A stretch of DNA of 64,000 nucleotides, from the NCBI RefSeq assembly GCF_001039355.2, contig NW_019775414.1, positions 62,001 to 126,000 on the forward strand, given 5' to 3'. The notes under the pieces were generated by a model, which searched no databases, had not been told where the DNA came from, and saw nothing but the letters and a program-made list of their open reading frames with translations. Of the stretch, positions 23,761-33,735 are shown piece by piece. The position numbers and the translations under genes are program-made. The number at the start of each line of letters is the position of its first letter. Position 1 is the stretch's first letter. Source of the stretch: Lingula anatina (taxonomy: Eukaryota > Brachiopoda > Lingulata > Lingulida > Lingulidae).

Positions 23761-26294
23761 ACACACACACACACACACACAAACACACGCACAAACTCCC
23801 AGACAAAAACCCAAAGGTTAACTTCCCCATGGCAGTTATTGTCTGTAACTCCTTGATAAAATAGATATTTCCTCTGCAGATACAGAAAACACATTACATG
23901 ACACACACCTGTCCTGTACACTTCAGTTCCCTGGACCTGTTATGCATGGTTCCATCCAAGAGCAGATCTTTCACCCCATGACTCTTCAAGCCTGCTATCC
24001 GTACACCAACCATAAAGGGACTTGATGTGTGTACTTCAACATCTACAATAATACGCATACTAGTATTATATTTTTATTTCTTTGCCTTAGCAATCAACAC
24101 AGACACTGGTTGGCAAGACTCCTGAATTTATCATGATTTGTTTGAAACCTGAGTACCCTTGAGGGCAGATTTATTTATAAGTGTTATAAATATCACTTTG
24201 GTTTATAAGACTGATGGATAAGGGTACCGTTTCCTTTTACATTAAATAAACTGGAGAAATGTGGAAATGATATTTTATCATAAAATTACAGCAATGCTGT
24301 TTAAGAAATCTGAACTTCTACAGCTATGCAGGTAGTTATTTCATCCTGTCAATTCACGCTTGTATAGACACAAAAATATGTTCTTAATTTTTAAAAAATG
24401 CAACCATAGGATAATTAATGCGACAAAAAGTGAACTGGTGGTTTAATTAAAATGGCACTGAGTTTATAATGGAAATATATCCTTACCACCAGTAGAGTTG
24501 ATTTGTATTTGTGCGATCAACCACAGCTGTTGGTGAAATGTTGACATTAATGAAGAAGGCAAGATAAAAGGGCCAGTCTGCAAAATATTATTTGAAAAAA
24601 TACTATTTTCATAACAAAATCATTTAGAGAAAGTATAAAGATATAAAAATGGAAGTTAGCTAGCCCATATATTAGAATGCTAAAAAATCAATGTGTGGTT
24701 GTATGCATGAAATGTTACTGACTTAGCGGCAGAACAAGGATAACATTTTAAAACTTTTTCTGATAAAATTAATTTCGACCTGACATAAGCTAAATGAATG
24801 ACCCATACCTGTAAATTTGGTTTTGGATTTAGATCTGCAGCAGATGTCTCTGATGTTTCAATAACAGATGGTCCTGTAAAACAAAAACCAATTAAAATTG
24901 CAAATCACCTCTAAGGTATATAAATGAGGATAAAATGAATTTCAGCGATAGGTTTAATTGCAAAAACCAATTCCATTTTGTCAGGATAATCATTCCTTTG
25001 AGAATGATCACTTCTTCACAAATTGTTTACCTTGATATTTAAACTTGCAATATTACAAACTTATCACAATTCTAAGGTACCTACCTGCCAGTCCTATAAA
25101 TACTGTGAGAAGAAAGCACAGAAAGAATGCAGCAAATACCAATACAAACTGCCGCTTGTTAAGAGTATAGAGGCGCATCTGTACAGACCTGAAATGTTTT
25201 AAATGAAAGTAATGGAATAAAGTAATTGTTAAGATAAATAAATAAAACCTATCATAAAAAATTTGTAGCATTCTAGCCCCCTGAGCCACCAGGATATAAC
25301 AATGTATTGGACGAAAACAAAAACAATGATCAAAAACTGAAAATTTTCAAATTTTTTTGGTCCAGCTTATCTTACTAGCATTTGGCATAACCCGCGTTGT
25401 TAACATCACAGATTATAATACTAAAATCAATGTTAATGTCTGAATGCTCTGTTTTTTTGTGCTGGATATAAAGATTATTTTTTACGGTTAAATTATTTAG
25501 TACAGTGTTTGAATGCATTCCACTGAAACCTAAACAAAAAACAGATTTATCCTTTGTTTTAAATATGTTATATCAAATTATTAAAATCTTAATCCACTGG
25601 GTGGAAAAAAAAGAGATTTTACTGTACCATTTAATAAATTATCTGTAGGTCTTAACATGTACCAAAATAATATCTTAACTTTAGGAGAGTGGAAAACAAT
25701 ATCAATTTGGTAGGTTTAAGTTCTTAAATCTAACCCTCAAACAAAACTTTTGGGCATTTGGGCCTGTTTTAGACAAAAAATTAAACTGTAAATTACAGAC
25801 TCCTCTTCAACTGGAGGAGGTAGAATTGATCTGAATGGAGTAAAATACACTTGAAACTGGAGGTAACAAGGAAGTACAGCCTACCAGTGGTGCTTACATG
25901 TAAAGGTAAAGCAATTACTATTTCAAAATACAGGTTATTAGTGTGGTTAATGAACCTCTCACTGATGAACTAAATAAATAAGATAAATAGTAAAAGGTGA
26001 ATATTTTAATTAAAGGAAATTACTAAGCAACTTATCGAAAGGAAGTTAGCCTACATGTGTACATTTACACGTGTAATTTAATCGCTAGCAGCATCATTAC
26101 ACCTAAATTAATATCAGCAGATTGTTTTGATGTCCTGATCCTTTGATAGCTATAAATTGTAGTCGCAAATTTTGTTAAAGAACCAAGTAAATTGATATTT
26201 GATAAGGCAGATCGTCTGGACTTAGCCTACACGTAGATCTATACAAATCAGTTGGCAATCTGCCTCATACTTACGCCTCGATCTCTGGAATCAT
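19384..26294 (-). CDS. TMEM181: TMEM181 (GPR178-like) seven-transmembrane protein, complete, 14 exons
   Basis: The exons join to 1455 nt (484 residues plus stop) with consistent phases. Order: short cytoplasmic start (MIPEIEASVQM), first membrane helix (about residues 18-41), a luminal/extracellular domain (about 42-190, with a Cys pair at 135 and 140), six further helices, and an acidic tail (DNPALSMLNDSDEDIVYG). Human TMEM181 shares MRLYTL-KR-FVLVF, PFFPL-FLV-SW-PGM and EFLSFYGLLNFYLYT (recalled). It belongs to the GOST/wntless-like membrane family; its cellular role is poorly known, and the human protein is reported as a host factor for a bacterial genotoxin. The Met at 26294 is the first after an in-frame TAA four codons upstream. 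It is tail to tail with quaking. Confidence 0.93.
19854..19920 (-). CDS. TMEM181: TMEM181 exon 13
   Basis: Encodes ESHFRDNPALSMLNDSDEDI then VYG, the conserved acidic cytoplasmic tail. Phase 1 in, phase 2 out, donor GG|GTAAGT. Confidence 0.9.
20162..20386 (-). CDS. TMEM181: TMEM181 exon 12
   Basis: Residues 367-441. Two membrane helices (LKFMTTLMLIVLAITVAITA and the FLSFYGLLNFYLYTMAF segment) ending YSPSKNALV. This is the best conserved block against the human protein. Confidence 0.93.
20690..20792 (-). CDS. TMEM181: TMEM181 exon 11
   Basis: Residues 333-366: GFQVFFYTIGVVYLLYLIFL then LIRAYAELKSMPFF, one membrane helix and the following basic turn. Phase 0 in, 1 out. Confidence 0.92.
21315..21464 (-). 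CDS. TMEM181: TMEM181 exon 10
   Basis: Residues 283-332. TKRHFCSFYLPKLVVVGLIW, one helix, then the loop NELQDPTYNYSLDTANYL. Phase 0 at both ends. Confidence 0.92.
21866..21993 (-). CDS. TMEM181: TMEM181 exon 9, probably with a GC donor
   Basis: Residues 240-282, PFFPLTFLVESWIPGMFDAI through FWLCLYHGVRQ. The exon ends CAG|GCAAGT: a GC-AG intron with an otherwise perfect donor. A GT donor nine bases earlier (GGA|GTGAGA, exon end 21875) would delete V-R-Q in frame. Human keeps Arg after Y-H-G-I, favouring the GC site. The split codon at the junction with exon 8 reads Asn where human has Asp. Confidence 0.88.
22372..22471 (-). CDS. TMEM181: TMEM181 exon 8
   Basis: Residues 207-239. CAFAHSLRRFTVRDWSMEQK then WMSVLMPLLLLYN, matching human S-L-R-K-F-S-M-R-D-W-G-I-E-Q-K-W. 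Phase 0 in, 1 out. Confidence 0.92.
22945..23025 (-). CDS. TMEM181: TMEM181 exon 7
   Basis: Residues 180-206, FKSYNPTFTQIEIWFRFVFL then LITFLAT: the end of the luminal domain and the second membrane helix. Phase 0 at both ends. Confidence 0.92.
23314..23436 (-). CDS. TMEM181: TMEM181 exon 6
   Basis: Residues 139-179, with TCDELNMLHLGYLDYSRYVV. Human has H-L-G-Y-L-N-Y-T-Q-Y at the same place. Luminal beta-rich domain. Phase 0 at both ends. Confidence 0.91.
23697..23790. repeat. Compound (TC)n(AC)n microsatellite
   Basis: A long CT tract runs into a CA tract with a few interruptions, inside the TMEM181 intron between exons 5 and 6. Confidence 0.95.
23909..24042 (-). CDS. TMEM181: TMEM181 exon 5
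   Basis: Residues 94-138, ending LDGTMHNRSRELKCTGQ. N-R-S is a possible glycosylation site, and human has H-N-R-T-R-T-L-T-C. Phase 1 in, 0 out. Confidence 0.9.
24487..24577 (-). CDS. TMEM181: TMEM181 exon 4
   Basis: Residues 64-93, TGPFILPSSLMSTFHQQLWL then IAQIQINSTG. Human has L-S-T-Y-N-Q-Q-L-W-L. Phase 0 in, 1 out. Confidence 0.9.
24809..24873 (-). CDS. TMEM181: TMEM181 exon 3
   Basis: Residues 42-63, G-P-S-V-I-E-T-S-E-T-S-A-A and on; human has G-P-K-V-I-Q-T-S-A-A. Phase 1 in, 0 out. Confidence 0.88.
25085..25188 (-). CDS. TMEM181: TMEM181 exon 2
   Basis: Residues 8-41: SVQMRLYTLNKRQFVLVFAA and the rest of the first membrane helix. Acceptor ACATTTCAG, donor CAG|GTAGGT, phase 2 in and 1 out. 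Confidence 0.92.
25189..26274 (-). other. TMEM181 intron 1
   Basis: Largest intron of the gene (1086 bp), A-rich on the + strand, no exon-like segment seen. The other introns, 200-525 bp each, hold only simple repeats and chance reading frames. Confidence 0.6.
26275..26294 (-). CDS. TMEM181: TMEM181 exon 1, coding part
   Basis: ATG then I-P-E-I-E and two bases of Ala, with donor GC|GTAAGT. An in-frame TAA lies four codons upstream, so this Met is the earliest in this exon. Much shorter than the N-terminus recalled for the long human isoform. Confidence 0.75.
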
Positions 26295-27909
26295 TTTGCT
26301 GAAGCTTTATCACATATCGTTTTCACCAAATTGGTATGTATTAGTAAATTTTGGAGGAGTATACATGCTCATAGCCAAGTTGGAAATTGATGGCGATTTG
26401 TAAACTTCCGGTCGACCATTCACCGCTGTTAGGGGGCGCACGTTTGCAATACGAGAGCAAAACTAGGTCATCTAGGAGCGTTTTGACGTTTTTATACAGT
26501 TGATGAAGGCACAAGTAATTACTGTGTCTCACTATGTTTTTGCTTTTGTTAATTGATTTTCATGTATTCTATAGTTTATTTTATGACATTATGTCAAAGA
26601 GTGAGAAACAATTCGATGTTTTTTTATGGTAAAAGTTTATGTTTGAATGCTTAGCGCTAAACTCTAATTATCGACAATGAACAGGTGTTCACGTTACCAC
26701 AAAAGAAGCCAAACGAAAAGTCGAATGCTTAATATATAAAGCTATCATTAGGGTCATAGACATTCTTTGTTCGTGGCTAATTCAAAGAATCATATATTAC
26801 ATTAGCTATATATAAACCAACATACAATTCGATTCTTTTTTGAAAAACGACAAGTAGGGGCCTATAATTGGATTAATCATACGAGTATCTGCCATTAAGA
26901 TATGTCAAGTTTAGATTCATGGGCCCCTACCTTTCGCATCTGTCATGGCGATACGTTGGCGCAATGTAAGTTCCAAATTCACCGCACAAATCTGAAAACT
27001 GTGACAAAAATTTCCCAATGCTGAAACATGGCCCTGGACTGCTGCTTTCAAATGAATATTCCATTGTATTTCAGTTAATGTCATTACCAATAAAAGAAGT
27101 CCTTGGATGGGCTTGAAAAGTCACTGCTCTCAGCCCTTCTTGCTTTTCGCTGCCAAGATATCAAAAGTATAGAAATCCACTGCTTGATAGGTTTTATGAC
27201 TTCCCGGAATTATTCATCGTGAGTCTTGATCCTTATGCTGTGCTTGCTGGACGTTTTGCTAAGATAATTTCAGAATTCGTAGTTTCCTGTGGACCTCTGA
27301 CTCTCATCTCATGGTAATTTTCATATGCTCAATTATTTGTGCTTTTCGGCTTCGTTCTTAAAAACTGGTCGCAGTTTGAATCATGAAGAAAAAGATGTCT
27401 GGATATATTATCCGAGCAACGCCATCTTGGCAATGCTTTTCTCTGGCTGTATATATTGATGTTATTCTAGTTATGGAAAGGAGGCCGAATTGACGTCCTT
27501 CCTCACTCTGGTATTGATCGAAAAATTTTCACCGCGGCCTCATTCCCTCTTGAGACCGTCATTATAAACCAGATCGATTGAGTCTTGAAAGAGAGAATCG
27601 CAGAAGACAGACAAAGTAGACCTTCTTCATCGTTTATTACGAGTCTTTATTGGCTTGTTTTTAATTTCGGTTACCCGGTTAGCGAGATTAGTGAGTTTAT
27701 ATCAGTCAGTAAATCAGTTACATTGAGTTTTTTTCTGGAGGAGGGGATGTAGCCGTGCGTGGCATTTAAATCATAGCAGAATAAAAGTCGACTCTCAGCT
27801 AATTTGCGTTCACACGTTTTTTTCCTTTTTTTTTGGGGGGGGGGGATAGAGAGAGAGAAGAACTTTCTCAAAATCTCGTCTCAATCGTGATACTTCTTTT
27901 TATTTTCAG
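26295..27909. other. Divergent promoter region between TMEM181 and the secreted-peptide gene
   Basis: No coding segment is supported. It must contain the TMEM181 5' UTR and promoter on the left and an upstream noncoding exon of the peptide gene on the right (an acceptor TTTATTTTCAG ends at 27909). A TATAAA lies at 27563-27568 on the + strand, and a G run at about 27835-27844. Confidence 0.4.
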
Positions 27910-27925
27910 GTATTGTTGAAGAAAC

Positions 27926-28625
27926 ATGAGCTTGATCAGACATATCCTGCTCCTTGTCGTGATATACTTGTATATGCCACAGAGCAATGGGCGTATGTTA
28001 TTTTATTATATTTGATTATTTTACGTAAGACCGTGAGATTAGCATAACAAAATGAAAACAAATAAAAAGTCGAATAATGAATAACAAGATAGGAAATTGA
28101 ATATATATAAAATAGGTGATCAATAACCATGCCTTACGACGAAGAAAATTTGTTCAGCAATTTACTTCGCAGTAATTTTGATTTTTTGCCATGCTGTATT
28201 TTTTTTATTTTATTTTATTTATTTATTTATTTTATTTTATTTATTTTTTTTTTTTTTTGTGTGTGTGTGGTTATAACTTAACGAATACAAATGTATGTTA
28301 TAGTATTTGGGTTTTTTTCCCATACTGTGTCTGATTCCATTTTTATACGTGGGCTGGCAATTAACAAATAGACGTGTATTTTACAGAATGCGTCGACCCT
28401 TGCGCCGAGAAGAATGAGGTCACTCTGACCCAGCCCTGCCAGTGTGTAACCTGGTATCTCACGTGCGATAGTTGCTGCGCCAAAGTGTTTGGTCAAGGGA
28501 AATACTTCTACCAGTGGAGCCAAAACAAATTCTGCACTTGCTGTCGAAAGGACGACGTTGGAAAGGAAAAGACTGCGAACGATGCATTGGGCGAATCGAA
28601 GAAAAGTTTCAAGCTTGTTAATTGA
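27926..28625 (+). CDS. Secreted cysteine-rich peptide, 101 residues, two coding exons
   Basis: Exon 27926-27992 encodes MSLIRHILLLVVIYLYMPQS plus N-G, a hydrophobic signal peptide, and ends C|GTATGT. Exon 28387-28625, after GTATTTTACAG, completes a Gln codon and gives the mature part. Ten cysteines (24, 28, 40, 42, 49, 52, 53, 72, 74, 75) follow the pattern C-x3-C-x11-C-x-C-x6-C-x2-CC-x18-C-x-CC, which predicts five disulfides. A charged Lys/Asp/Glu-rich tail lacks cysteine. GC content rises in the second exon. AATAAA lies at 29141-29146. I do not recognise the family; a hormone-like ligand, defence peptide or matrix peptide are all possible. No function is claimed. Confidence 0.65.
28115..28196. 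repeat. Diverged direct repeat, copy 1 (intron of the peptide gene)
   Basis: Shares GATCAAT-ACCAT, TTA(C/T)GACGAA, GCAGTAATTT and TTGCCATGCTG in the same order with 28864-28951. The two copies flank the second coding exon. Confidence 0.65.
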
Positions 28626-28863
28626 ATGTTATGTATTTTGTGGATCGAACTGAGGAACTGTGATTACTTCTCCCACTTCCCGACGAAATCTTGTATCGTG
28701 ATTCAAACAAATTACGGGTGACAGACAAAAATGGGAGTTATCAATTGGTTGTGCTATATTGAGAACATAATTTCCTGAGATGATGTTTTAAAAATTCATT
28801 TGGTGAAGGGAATTTGGAACCGAGTGAGCTGGTAGACGTAATGGATTTGTGCATATTTTTAAT

Positions 28864-28951
28864 GGTTGATCAATTACCATAGCTTATGACGAAAAAACTG
28901 TTAACACCAATCACTTAAGCATTGCAGTAATTTAGCTTTATTGCCATGCTG
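28864..28951. repeat. Diverged direct repeat, copy 2 (downstream of the peptide gene)
   Basis: Second copy of the segment at 28115-28196, in the same orientation, about 750 bp further on. Confidence 0.65.
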
Positions 28952-31166
28952 AAATTTTATTCTCTTTCTAATAATATACTTGCAATAATCTAGAATTTTT
29001 CTGTCTCATGTTTTTTATTAAGTGAGAAGTTTGTGTACATGGTAGTTTAAGCTGAGCACATATCTTTTATTTTGTACAAAGATTTAATGATTCATAACGA
29101 CATTCACCTGAATTATGCAAACATATTTTTCACATGTTAGAATAAACTTCTTTGTGAAACTGGCAAATAAGTTTGTTCTTTTTACCATTAATGCTTGAAA
29201 ATCATCCTATACCGATTTGTCTCGGCAAGTCTAAATCATTCTGCAATTTCTTTTGAGCCTGTGCAGTGCTATAACACAAGATGTGCGGACTTTTCTTATA
29301 ATCATTAAGAAGCAATCCTTTTTTAGCATGGACCTGGTTAAGACCAGGAATTTGTCACTGCATAGGAAGAATGCTGATTTATTAGATTTGCGTTTTTAAG
29401 TCAACATAAAAATACTTTGATTGTGTTAGAGGATATATTGATAGCGATCTCCCCCTAGTGTTGACTTTTTGTGAGATTCGAGAATCGCGGGAATATTTAA
29501 GTGCATGATGGGGGGCTTCCTCGTACGTTTTTTTGAAAAAAAAATTATTTTATTTCAACAACAAGTGGACATCAGCCCATACATGTTTTGACCGTAAAAT
29601 TTGTGAACAACAACCATCCAAGCAACAATCTCTCACCATATCTGTAGTTATTTGCATAACAATACGTTGCTCAACGTAATGCGAGCTGTCTTCCAAATTA
29701 GTCACTTTGCAGTTGGACGACGTAAAGTGAAGACCCAAGGATATGTCTGGCGAATTCTCAAGGTCGAGCTTTGATTAGGCGTAGAAGGAAATAAATGTCC
29801 TGTAAGTATCACTGCTTCTTCAGTTACCTCCGTTATCCAATACCATATACTTCTTTTTTGTATTGAATAAAATGCTTATAAGTACCAAAGACGTGCATGT
29901 AGAAGAAAGAGAAGTAACATCGTGTAACCTTTTGTTATGTCCAGAGTATTATTATATATTGGTTTTTGATAAGTGTTACAATACATTGGGACTAAAAGCA
30001 AAAGGAACAGCAGGGTTCTTAGTTGGCTGCCGAAAAAATGTGCCTGAAAGTTAGCTTTGCTTGAGTTTACTGTGCTTTGCTTGAACATTTTTGTATGGCC
30101 CTGGACAAGTAAAATACCATTTGAGACTTTAAATGTGAAGGTAAGCGACAAAAAACATTGACTAATTCGGATGACATCCCGACTCGATAGCAATTATATC
30201 CAAATTATGAGCGCTATAACCGATACATTATTTTGTCAGTCAATTAATTGGCCATACTGTACTCTGCACTGGAATTCGTCAAAATGATGTTGCCTTAGCT
30301 GAGATCTGCGTTCTTGGAATACTAAAGCAATGACATTTGATTAATTTTTATGCCAAACGTAGTAAGGCAACTTCGATCCCGGATTTTTTCGGTGCTAACC
30401 GAGCATGAAATTCAGACAAACCGTTTGAGTAATTTCAGCCATAAGTACTTCCTCTTTGATAAATCATACATAAATACTATGTTAATTGAGAGCCAAAAAT
30501 TTCTCAAACTTTTTTTCTCATTTCAGAAACTCAGCGAGATACTACGCAGCATGCACCTCCAAGAAACTTAGCCCTTTGATCGCATCCAGGATCCCTACGC
30601 CCATTTATGTATTTATTATGATAAAACCAAATAAATACGTTTTTAGTAATTTTTTACTATTTTGATATGAAATTAAAATATGATGATAATTTTAATGACA
30701 ATAGAAAGAAGTAAGACTATCAAAAGATAATAACTGTTTTGGCACTTTCAAATACAATCCGCTCATATTGTCGACTTTCTGTGGTACCTGAAGTTGCAAT
30801 GTTTTGAAATGTTCTTGAGAAAAAATATTTAGTATATCTTATTCCTTCATATATGTGTATGCCCAATTTAAAATCCACATAGCCCTAAATGTTCAGTCAA
30901 TAATATTGCAATTTCTATAAAATCGTGGAAATGCCATGTTTGTTTGATTGAATGTTTTCACATCTTTTTGACAATTCACTGTCTTAATGTATGTGCATCT
31001 GTTTGAATGTTTTTTCCTTTGTTTGTTCAAAATTTTTGTATGTTTGGCATTTTAGTACTATCTTAATATTATCTAAGTACGTTTTCAAGGATTTGAAAAT
31101 AAACTAATAAATAAATTGTTTTGTTTTTAATGAATGATACAATAATGATAATTGCCCCCAGCATAA
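28952..31166. other. Intergenic, nothing recognised
   Basis: AT-rich. The peptide gene poly(A) signal is at 29141-29146. The rest shows only short chance reading frames with no splice-site or composition support. Confidence 0.5.
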
Positions 31167-31765
31167 AAATTCACTCCACCTGGCATTGCACCACCTGTCG
31201 AAACTTCCTTTCCATCCTCAAATTAAATGGATTCGTCCCTTTGACCCCTCCAGACTGAAAGGAATCGACCTACCTCTCACCCCTCAAAACTGAATGAACT
31301 CTCCACACCTGTCACCCCTCAAACTAAATGGATTCGCCCTACGTGGAACCCCTCAAAATTGGATGAACTTGACGCACCTTTCAACCCCTAAGCTGAATGC
31401 ACTTGCCCCACCTATTACCCCTTGAAAGTGAATGGACTCGCCACACCTTTCACACCTCAAAACTGAATGGACTCACCCTACCTGTCACCCCTCAAAACTG
31501 ATTGGACTCGACCCCACCTGTCACCCCTTAAGATGGAATGGACTCGCCCCACCTGTCACCCCTCAGATGGAATGGACTCGCTCCACCTGCCAACCCTCAG
31601 ATAGAATGGACTTGCCCCACCTGTCACCCCTCAGATTGTATGGACTCGCCCCCACCTGTCACCCCTCAGATAGAATGGGCTCGTCCCACCTGTCATTCCT
31701 CAAATCGAATGGACTCGACCCACTTGTCACCGTTCAAAATTGTCTTAACTGTTAACCCCCTCAAT
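31167..31765. repeat. 35-bp minisatellite, first block (about 17 units)
   Basis: Repeats of a 35-bp unit, ATGGACTCGCCCCACCTGTC followed by ACCCCTCAAAACTGA, with substitutions and 1-bp indels; more diverged at the left end. Apparent reading frames (for example 31432-31755) are the repeat itself. Confidence 0.93.
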
Positions 31766-32996
31766 GCAGTCACACAAACTACACTTACACCTATATCAAA
31801 CTATAAAATGAAGTCATTCTAGTGTGATTTTTTTTATTTATTTAGGACATCTTTTGCGACAGAAAACCATAGTGAACAAATAAAATTAAATAGGTGCACA
31901 CTTAGATTTGCATAGACTCTAGTCAAATAATACGATTATAGGTCAAGGCCGTTTAGACAGAGGTACCTGCTTGTGACTGACAGCAACGAAATCTTGAATT
32001 TTACAAACTTGTTACTCTGTAGAGAGGTATTTAAACTTCCTTTAAGTGTATTGGGCTCATTTTGGAACATCTTTGGATCTGGTGGAACGTAGATTTATTG
32101 CAAAAAAAAAAAAAAAAAAAAATTGGTATTTGAGGTTGACACATCTGCGTCGCTTACGTTGACATTCATTGAAAACTACTCCACTCGGAGCTCTTGTGTC
32201 AAAGGCTAAATTGTACTCTGTGCTTGTGCAATATACTGTGCACGTACCAGTGCACGCGCGCGCGTGTGTGTGCACATGTGCATGATTCAGATGTGTATTT
32301 GAGTAATAATAATTTTGCTGAGATTCATGTTTTACCTTTATTGGCATAAATGGTTCAATAAAACTGCCATTTATCCTTGGCTTCTATTGGATGGGTCTGT
32401 TTTGCATTGACTTCAATTTTGCTGAGATGAAATAACAGAACTTTGCAGATTCACAGTGTGTGATTGAGACCCGTGGGGTTTTATTACCCTCAGGGCTTCT
32501 AAAATGCATGTACTATAAAAAATTGAAGTTTATTATACAATAATTTTGTAACAGACTACTAGCGCACCTTGTTGTCAGAGAGAAGGTTTTTATGATGTTA
32601 TAAATGCTTTCAAATTAGGGGAGACCGGGGCTAGTCGGACCCCGGCGTAAGTTGGCCCCTCATCAATTTATGACAAAGTAACTATGGGGTAAAAGGATTG
32701 ATCACATCATTTTGTAAAGTGACCGTATCCAATATCCGTATCCACCCCTCCTGAAATTAGAATTTTAACTAGCCGAATCATAGTTCTAAACTATACCAAA
32801 TGACGCCGTTCGCCTTCAAAAATACCAAAATGTTTCGGGACCCTTCACGCCAAGGGGGGAGGGGGGTTGACTTCGCATCCACGTGCACGCCCCCTTCAAA
32901 TAATCCTGGTTCCGCCTGTGCTAATGGCTGTAGTGTAGCCAGCCTTCGGCTGTCTTTTATTTAAGTAGATCAATATGTATAAATTCAAACAAATAA
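31766..32996. other. Segment between the two minisatellite blocks
   Basis: No gene seen. It contains an A run at 32101-32120, a CG/TG alternating tract near 32255-32275, a GC-rich patch at about 32620-32665, and at 32845-32921 a fragment resembling the GC-rich end of a small DNA transposon. Confidence 0.5.
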
Positions 32997-33034
32997 CAGT
33001 GGCGGATTTAGAGGAGGGTCGGGCGGGGGGGGGG
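32997..33034 (+). mobile_element. Truncated hAT-type small-transposon end at the gap edge
   Basis: CAGTGGCGGATTTAGAGGAG followed by a G run. This terminus type is common in non-autonomous hAT-like elements. The rest is lost in the assembly gap. Confidence 0.45.
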
Positions 33035-33391
33035 NNNNNNNNNNNNNNNNNNNNNNNNNNNNNNNNNNNNNNNNNNNNNNNNNNNNNNNNNNNNNNNNNN
33101 NNNNNNNNNNNNNNNNNNNNNNNNNNNNNNNNNNNNNNNNNNNNNNNNNNNNNNNNNNNNNNNNNNNNNNNNNNNNNNNNNNNNNNNNNNNNNNNNNNNN
33201 NNNNNNNNNNNNNNNNNNNNNNNNNNNNNNNNNNNNNNNNNNNNNNNNNNNNNNNNNNNNNNNNNNNNNNNNNNNNNNNNNNNNNNNNNNNNNNNNNNNN
33301 NNNNNNNNNNNNNNNNNNNNNNNNNNNNNNNNNNNNNNNNNNNNNNNNNNNNNNNNNNNNNNNNNNNNNNNNNNNNNNNNNNNNNNNNNNN
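33035..33391. other. Assembly gap (N run)
   Basis: 357 unresolved bases. It begins at a G run next to a transposon end and ends inside the minisatellite, a typical repeat-caused gap. Confidence 1.
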
Positions 33392-33735
33392 CTCTAAAAT
33401 GAATGGACTTGCCTCACCTGTCACCCCTCTAAAATGAATGGACCTGCCCCACCTGACACCCCTCTAAAATGAATGGACTTGCCTCACCTGTCACCCCTTA
33501 AAAATTGAATGGACTCCCCCCACCTTTCACCCCTCAAAACTGAATGGACTCCCCCACCTGTCACCCCTCAAAACGTAATGGACTGACCTCACCTGTCTCC
33601 CCTCAAAACAGAATGGATGCGCCAACCTGTCACCCCTTAAAACTGAATGGACACGTTTCAGGCATCACCCCACAAATGAAATGTACTTGTCCCATCTGCT
33701 ATTATTAAAATTGAATGGATTTGTTCCAAGAGATT
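33392..33735. repeat. 35-bp minisatellite, second block (about 10 units)
   Basis: Same unit as at 31167-31765, here mostly ATGAATGGACTTGCCTCACC type followed by TGTCACCCCTCTAAA. It starts at the gap, so its true length is unknown. Confidence 0.92.

Noticed and set aside
23618-23830. Frame rich in Arg-Glu and Val-Cys repeats
   Set aside because: Translation of the compound microsatellite in a TMEM181 intron.
31432-31822. Overlapping repetitive reading frames on the + strand
   Set aside because: They are translations of the 35-bp minisatellite in different frames, with no splice or start support.
32975-33424. Long frames across the N run on both strands
   Set aside because: Artefacts of unresolved bases.
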